In this document: positions 60,341 through 64,000 of the stretch, in pieces
Numbering within the stretch: position 1 is the first letter of the stretch
How the letters are laid out: each line of letters begins with the position of its first letter
Source: Sequoia sempervirens
Taxonomy: Eukaryota > Streptophyta > Pinopsida > Cupressales > Cupressaceae
Assembly (NCBI GenBank): GCA_007258455.2
Contig: VDFB02262690.1
Location: forward strand, 62,001-126,000
Direction: 5' to 3'
Length of the DNA: 64,000 nucleotides
Notes under the pieces: generated by a model
The model's input: only the letters and a program-made list of their open reading frames with translations
What the model was told of the DNA's origin: nothing
Databases searched by the model: none
Translations under genes and position numbers: made by a program

Positions 60341-60859
60341 ATTTTGCGCAATTTACTACAAAATCGTCACACGAATAAGCATTAGAAATCCTCTGAAAAT
60401 GTTTTTTATGTAATAATCAAATTTATGCATCAAAAGGGATCTGATATAATTGCTCAGAACCAGTAGTAACAACAAAATAAGGTTTGGAAAATAAACTGTA
60501 AAGCTGTAAATCTTTACACAAAATCCAGCATAACTAACAAGTCAATTGTTATTGAAATTATATCAGATGAATCAAAAAAATTTGCAACTTATATGTTTGA
60601 TATGAATCTAATTTTTACAACATATTGGACTGTTATAACACTCGTTTCAAAATTTACAATAGCAAATGCATATCTAAAAACAAGTGTTTTATAAACCCAC
60701 AAAATTGATAGGTTTCTACATAAGACTATTCATTCAATTTAGTCAAACTTTGCTCATAAAACTGTTGGAACTTTTCAATGAAAGAATCTGATTTTTATAA
60801 TATGAAATAGGTTGTTCCAAGAGAAAAATCTTAAGCATCAACGGAAAAATCTTCACGAT

Positions 60860-61590
60860 ACAACAGTAATAGCAGCAACAAAAATTGGAAACACACTTAC
60901 AAATCAACTTGCAACGCTTTACATAGAATTCACTCAATCTTCAATAGCTTGCACAACAATTAAAATAAAAATTATTCTCAATTCTTGGGTCTAATCAAGA
61001 ATCACAAAATGAAGCTACAACATACATAATAGTCAGCAGCAACAAAAATTGGAAACACACTTACAAATCAACTCGCAACGCTTTACATAGAATTCACTCA
61101 ATCTTCAATAGCTTGCACAACAATTAAAATAAAAATTATCTCAATTCTTGGGTCTAATCAAGAATCACAAAATGAAGCTACAACATACATAATAGTCAAC
61201 AACACCTAAATAAATTGACAACACAAATCTACAACTCCGATGCGTTGCTGCTGTAGCTGTACTGTACAAAAACAGAGTTAATAAAATCAGAGTTTCCCCT
61301 GCTTTCCCGTGGATGTAATCAATTTGGTGAACCAAGTACAGCAATCTTCAATATCTTGCACGACAATTAAAATAAAAATTATTCCCAATTCTTGGGTCTA
61401 ATCAAGAATCACAAAATGAATCTACAACACACCACACAATAGTCAACAACTCCTAAACAAATTGACAACACAGATCTACAACTCTGATGCGTATGTAACT
61501 GTAGCCGTACTGTACAAAAACAGAGTTAATAAAAACAGAGTTTCGCCTGCTTTACCGTGGATGTAATCAATTTGGTGAACCAAGTAAATT
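60860..61590 (-). repeat. Nested direct repeats in the U5-like region of a minus-strand copia LTR
   Basis: CAATCTTCAATAGCTTGCAC or variants start units at 60935, 61099 and 61342. A second unit with CAGAGTTAATAAAA and GTGGATGTAATCAATTTGG occurs near 61275 and 61520. On the minus strand this reads as the transcribed 5' leader of a copia LTR (ATCAATAAAACACAAAC then GGTTCACCAAATTG), so the U5 part has expanded by internal duplication. Confidence 0.75.
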
Positions 61591-62111
61591 TGGTGTTTGT
61601 GTTTTATTGATTGTTTTCTTGCATCTTATAAATCTGAGTTTGTAATTATTTATCTGTACTTTGCATCAACAGCATCTGAATCGTTCCTAATGATATTAGC
61701 CACAAATAAGTCTAAGTTTACACCAAATGATAAATGAATTTGAGCAGCTAGTTGTTAGATAGATATGAGCAGAACTGAGAATAGTGTACACAGTAATACA
61801 AGCCCTTCTAAAGAAAAACCCAGCAGAACTTTACTAATGAAGACAGAATGGTACAATCCAGCATTGTCGTAAAATAATTTGTGCTCTTCCTTAAGACTTT
61901 TGTGGTAGCAAACTTCCTTCTTGATAGCGAATTGAAATGAATGAATTTGATTGAATGATGAGAGTCTCACTCCTATTTATACAAATCCAGGCATCATTCT
62001 TCATTTGAGCAGACTCGCTCAAATTTAATGACTGTTTATGATTAGGCCTACTGACCTATATGTGAATCTTCTCTAGGTAATACCTCCCGAAGCTACCCCA
62101 AAACATCAACA
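60860..62111 (-). mobile_element. Minus-strand Ty1/copia 3' LTR (lower boundary unknown)
   Basis: On the minus strand GAGGGAG|TGTTGATG (62111) is a polypurine tract followed by an LTR start. A TATAAATAGG promoter lies at about 61983-61974. AATAAA near 61601 is a candidate polyadenylation signal. The LTR end is not resolved; sequence resembling U5 continues to at least 60860. Confidence 0.65.
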
Positions 62112-62112
62112 C

Positions 62113-62455
62113 TCCCTCTTAGCTAGGGAGGTATTCATAGGAAAATGTCTTCCTCGAGTCCTACTCAAGGGTATCATGTCTCGTCATGGATTCTCTCAAT
62201 ATGACATCCACAATGACTACACTCAATTGTGGGAAACACAACTCAGTCTTAGAGATGTGTTCTATACAAGGGCTTTCACCTCATATTTCTCTGTCTCAGA
62301 GAAATATACGTTACAAGGGCTTTCACCTCACATTTCTCCGTCTTACACTATAAGGGCTTTCACCTATATTTCTTTGTCTTAGAGAAATATATGCTATGAC
62401 AGATCAGTCCGTCGTTTTGTCCATTCCCCTAACATAGGGAAAATATTTTAATGAT
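62113..62455 (-). other. Copia 3' non-coding region with repeated GGTGAAAGCCCTT
   Basis: AGGGCTTTCACCT occurs three times (plus strand near 62270, 62318 and 62348), each followed by an ATTTCT block. It lies between the end of pol and the LTR on the minus strand. Confidence 0.6.
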
Positions 62456-62585
62456 GTTGTGACTCTCTCTCAACGAGGGCACCATTTTCCACCACCCCAA
62501 GCTTGTCTTGGAAGTGCACAAATTTCACCCTAGAAAGAGGCTTGGTGAGATATCAATCGTTTGATCATCAATGCCAATATACTGG
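62455..62585 (-). pseudogene. Copia pol C-terminus (minus strand, broken)
   Basis: Minus-strand reading gives QYIGIDDQTIDI and then, after a frameshift, LTKPLSRVKFVHFQDKLGVV and ENGALVERES, the usual end of copia pol after RNase H. It lies 340 bases before the polypurine tract, which fits a 3' LTR next to it. Confidence 0.75.
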
Positions 62586-64000
62586 TGCTAATTTGCTTTC
62601 CTTAGCACCATTTCTGACCCTTCCATACTTGATGCCCCCAATGTTCCAAACACTGGCCCTACCTCTTAGTTGCGAGTCCCAGTCTTCACAATCCCTTGCA
62701 AGATACCTGCCTTGCCTTAACCCGATTTGAGTAGATTCTTCAGAACTACTCTCTCCACCACTACGAGAACCCTGCCTTGACTTCCTTCACTGAGCTGATC
62801 CATCCTTTTGATACATTCCTGCAAAACCTTCCATGCTTACTTGGTCGGGTTCAAGCTACTCAGACTTCTCATCCAAGTGCCACCACAAACATCTTTTTGC
62901 ACCTTTTGCAGTACTAACTCCCAACTAAACTCAACTCCAAGCATCTACATCAACCTCTTGACCTCCTCCTCCAAGGTTTTTTGCAATGCTTGCTGCCCCA
63001 GTGGAATGACCTCCATTCCACACTTATGGCACTACACCTAGTAGCACCCTCAACTGACTTCCAAGAGTCCATCCCTCCTTCCTTCACTCCAAGACTTGGT
63101 CCTCTTCGACCTCATCCCATATCACCTTATTCTGAATAGATTTGCGGTGCTACCAATGTCAAATCCACTTTGACTGCCTTGTGCAGTTCCCTCTCTCTGT
63201 AGCTGGAAAAGCCTTTCAAAGACTTGGCACCTAGCCTTGCAACATTGCAACCTACTTAGCAGACACCTTCACACCTCTAGCCAATGGATCCACCTCCTAG
63301 CTTCCTCCACTTGACCCAATCTCCAATTCTCCTTGAAGACCCACCTATGACTTCTCTTCGAGCCCAAACATTCTGGCATACTTTCTCTAGTCTCCACTTC
63401 TACTTTTCAGTGTCACAACTTCTTTTCATCGAGCCCCTCCAGTTTCTCGTGACATAGGACTCCATAGGATCGCCCTACACCCATTCATATCCAAAACACT
63501 TCCACCACGAGTTCAACTCAACTTACGCTTGCTGATCCACTTACTTTGTTCTGTGTATCCCTAGATACTTTGCCTCTTCATTCCCACCTCCACGATGGTT
63601 CTACTACAAACCTACCTAAGTTTGCCTTGGTGCCTTCCAAAGACACCCCTTTCTACATTACTTCACCCACATTGAGCAGCCCCAAACTTTGTTGCGTTTC
63701 TTCTGTATGCCCATTACATTGCCTCTTGGCACGCCTCATGCCCAATTTTGCTTGTAACACTGCACCAAAAGCTCTGTCCAACCTCCTTTGTGCTCACTCC
63801 TCATGGATGAAACCTTTGCAACACCTTCATCAATGCCTTATTGCACTAGTTTGACTCTGCCAAAACTCCTAGTTCAAATTTCCCATTTAGCCTGACCTTG
63901 TCCAATCCAATTGGTAAGAATTTCCCTTGTGACTCAACGTCCTCTTGGTCTCTCCCATCTTAGGGCCTATCCACCACCTGATTTACTCCTCGGATCTGTC
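62585..64000 (-). other. Strongly C/T-skewed interior of the minus-strand copia element
   Basis: The plus strand is visibly rich in C and T (minus strand G and A) to the window end. I cannot recognise RNase H or reverse transcriptase blocks upstream of the pol C-terminus, so the element is either deleted or carries an unrelated insert here. Confidence 0.4.

Noticed and set aside
62503..63854. Plus-strand proline/serine/leucine-rich open frames
   Set aside because: They reflect the C/T-rich composition; the recognisable coding signal here is on the minus strand (copia pol end).
1..64000. CRISPR arrays, riboswitches or bacterial operons
   Set aside because: Nothing with regular short repeats and unique spacers was seen, and the window is clearly eukaryotic plant DNA.

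Overview
This window looks like nuclear DNA from a land plant with a large, repeat-filled genome. It is AT-rich, carries many decayed retroelements, and has GT-AG introns inside transposon genes. The Ty3/gypsy and Ty1/copia remnants resemble those of gymnosperms, but that placement is inference. I see no intact host gene. There is one 101-base run of N (8267-8367).

Layout. 1-8160: AT-rich non-coding DNA with a diverged pair of ~0.9 kb direct repeats (about 1480-2400 and 4020-4940). 8368-10585: 3' end of a Ty3/gypsy chromovirus (integrase C-terminus plus chromodomain-like tail) and its 3' LTR, interrupted by a 5'-truncated L1-type LINE (about 10588-15961: endonuclease, reverse transcriptase, zinc knuckle, RNase H). 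16350-18840: SPT16 (FACT subunit) pseudogene with an internal 688-bp tandem duplication. 19080-20369 (minus): multi-exon gene resembling the second (TnpA/Transposase_24-type) protein of plant En/Spm elements. 21440-36750: probable CACTA (En/Spm) element. Its plus-strand exons encode a protein with a diverged SET-like domain (22722-24639) followed by a TNP2 transposase (24931-30732). A large unknown minus-strand coding region (35216-31949) converges on it. Inverted CpG-rich subterminal repeats and a 149-bp satellite are also present. One TNP2 intron carries an inverted cluster of Cassandra-like TRIM LTRs with 5S-rRNA-derived promoters. 37255-44304: complete but inactivated Ty1/copia element with both LTRs. 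50190-56500: two ~1.97-kb direct repeats, each with a kinase-dead exon of a PTI1-like kinase, then a degenerate tandem array. 57800-61600: several small tandem arrays. About 60800-64000 (minus): the 3' end and LTR of a second Ty1/copia element, with an expanded U5.

How it fits together. Most coding-like DNA belongs to mobile elements. The premature stops in several of them sit mainly where a glutamine, arginine or tryptophan codon is expected, as C-to-T decay of methylated, silenced DNA would produce. The most unusual item is the CACTA-like element whose transposase exons are preceded, in the same phase, by exons for a SET-like domain.
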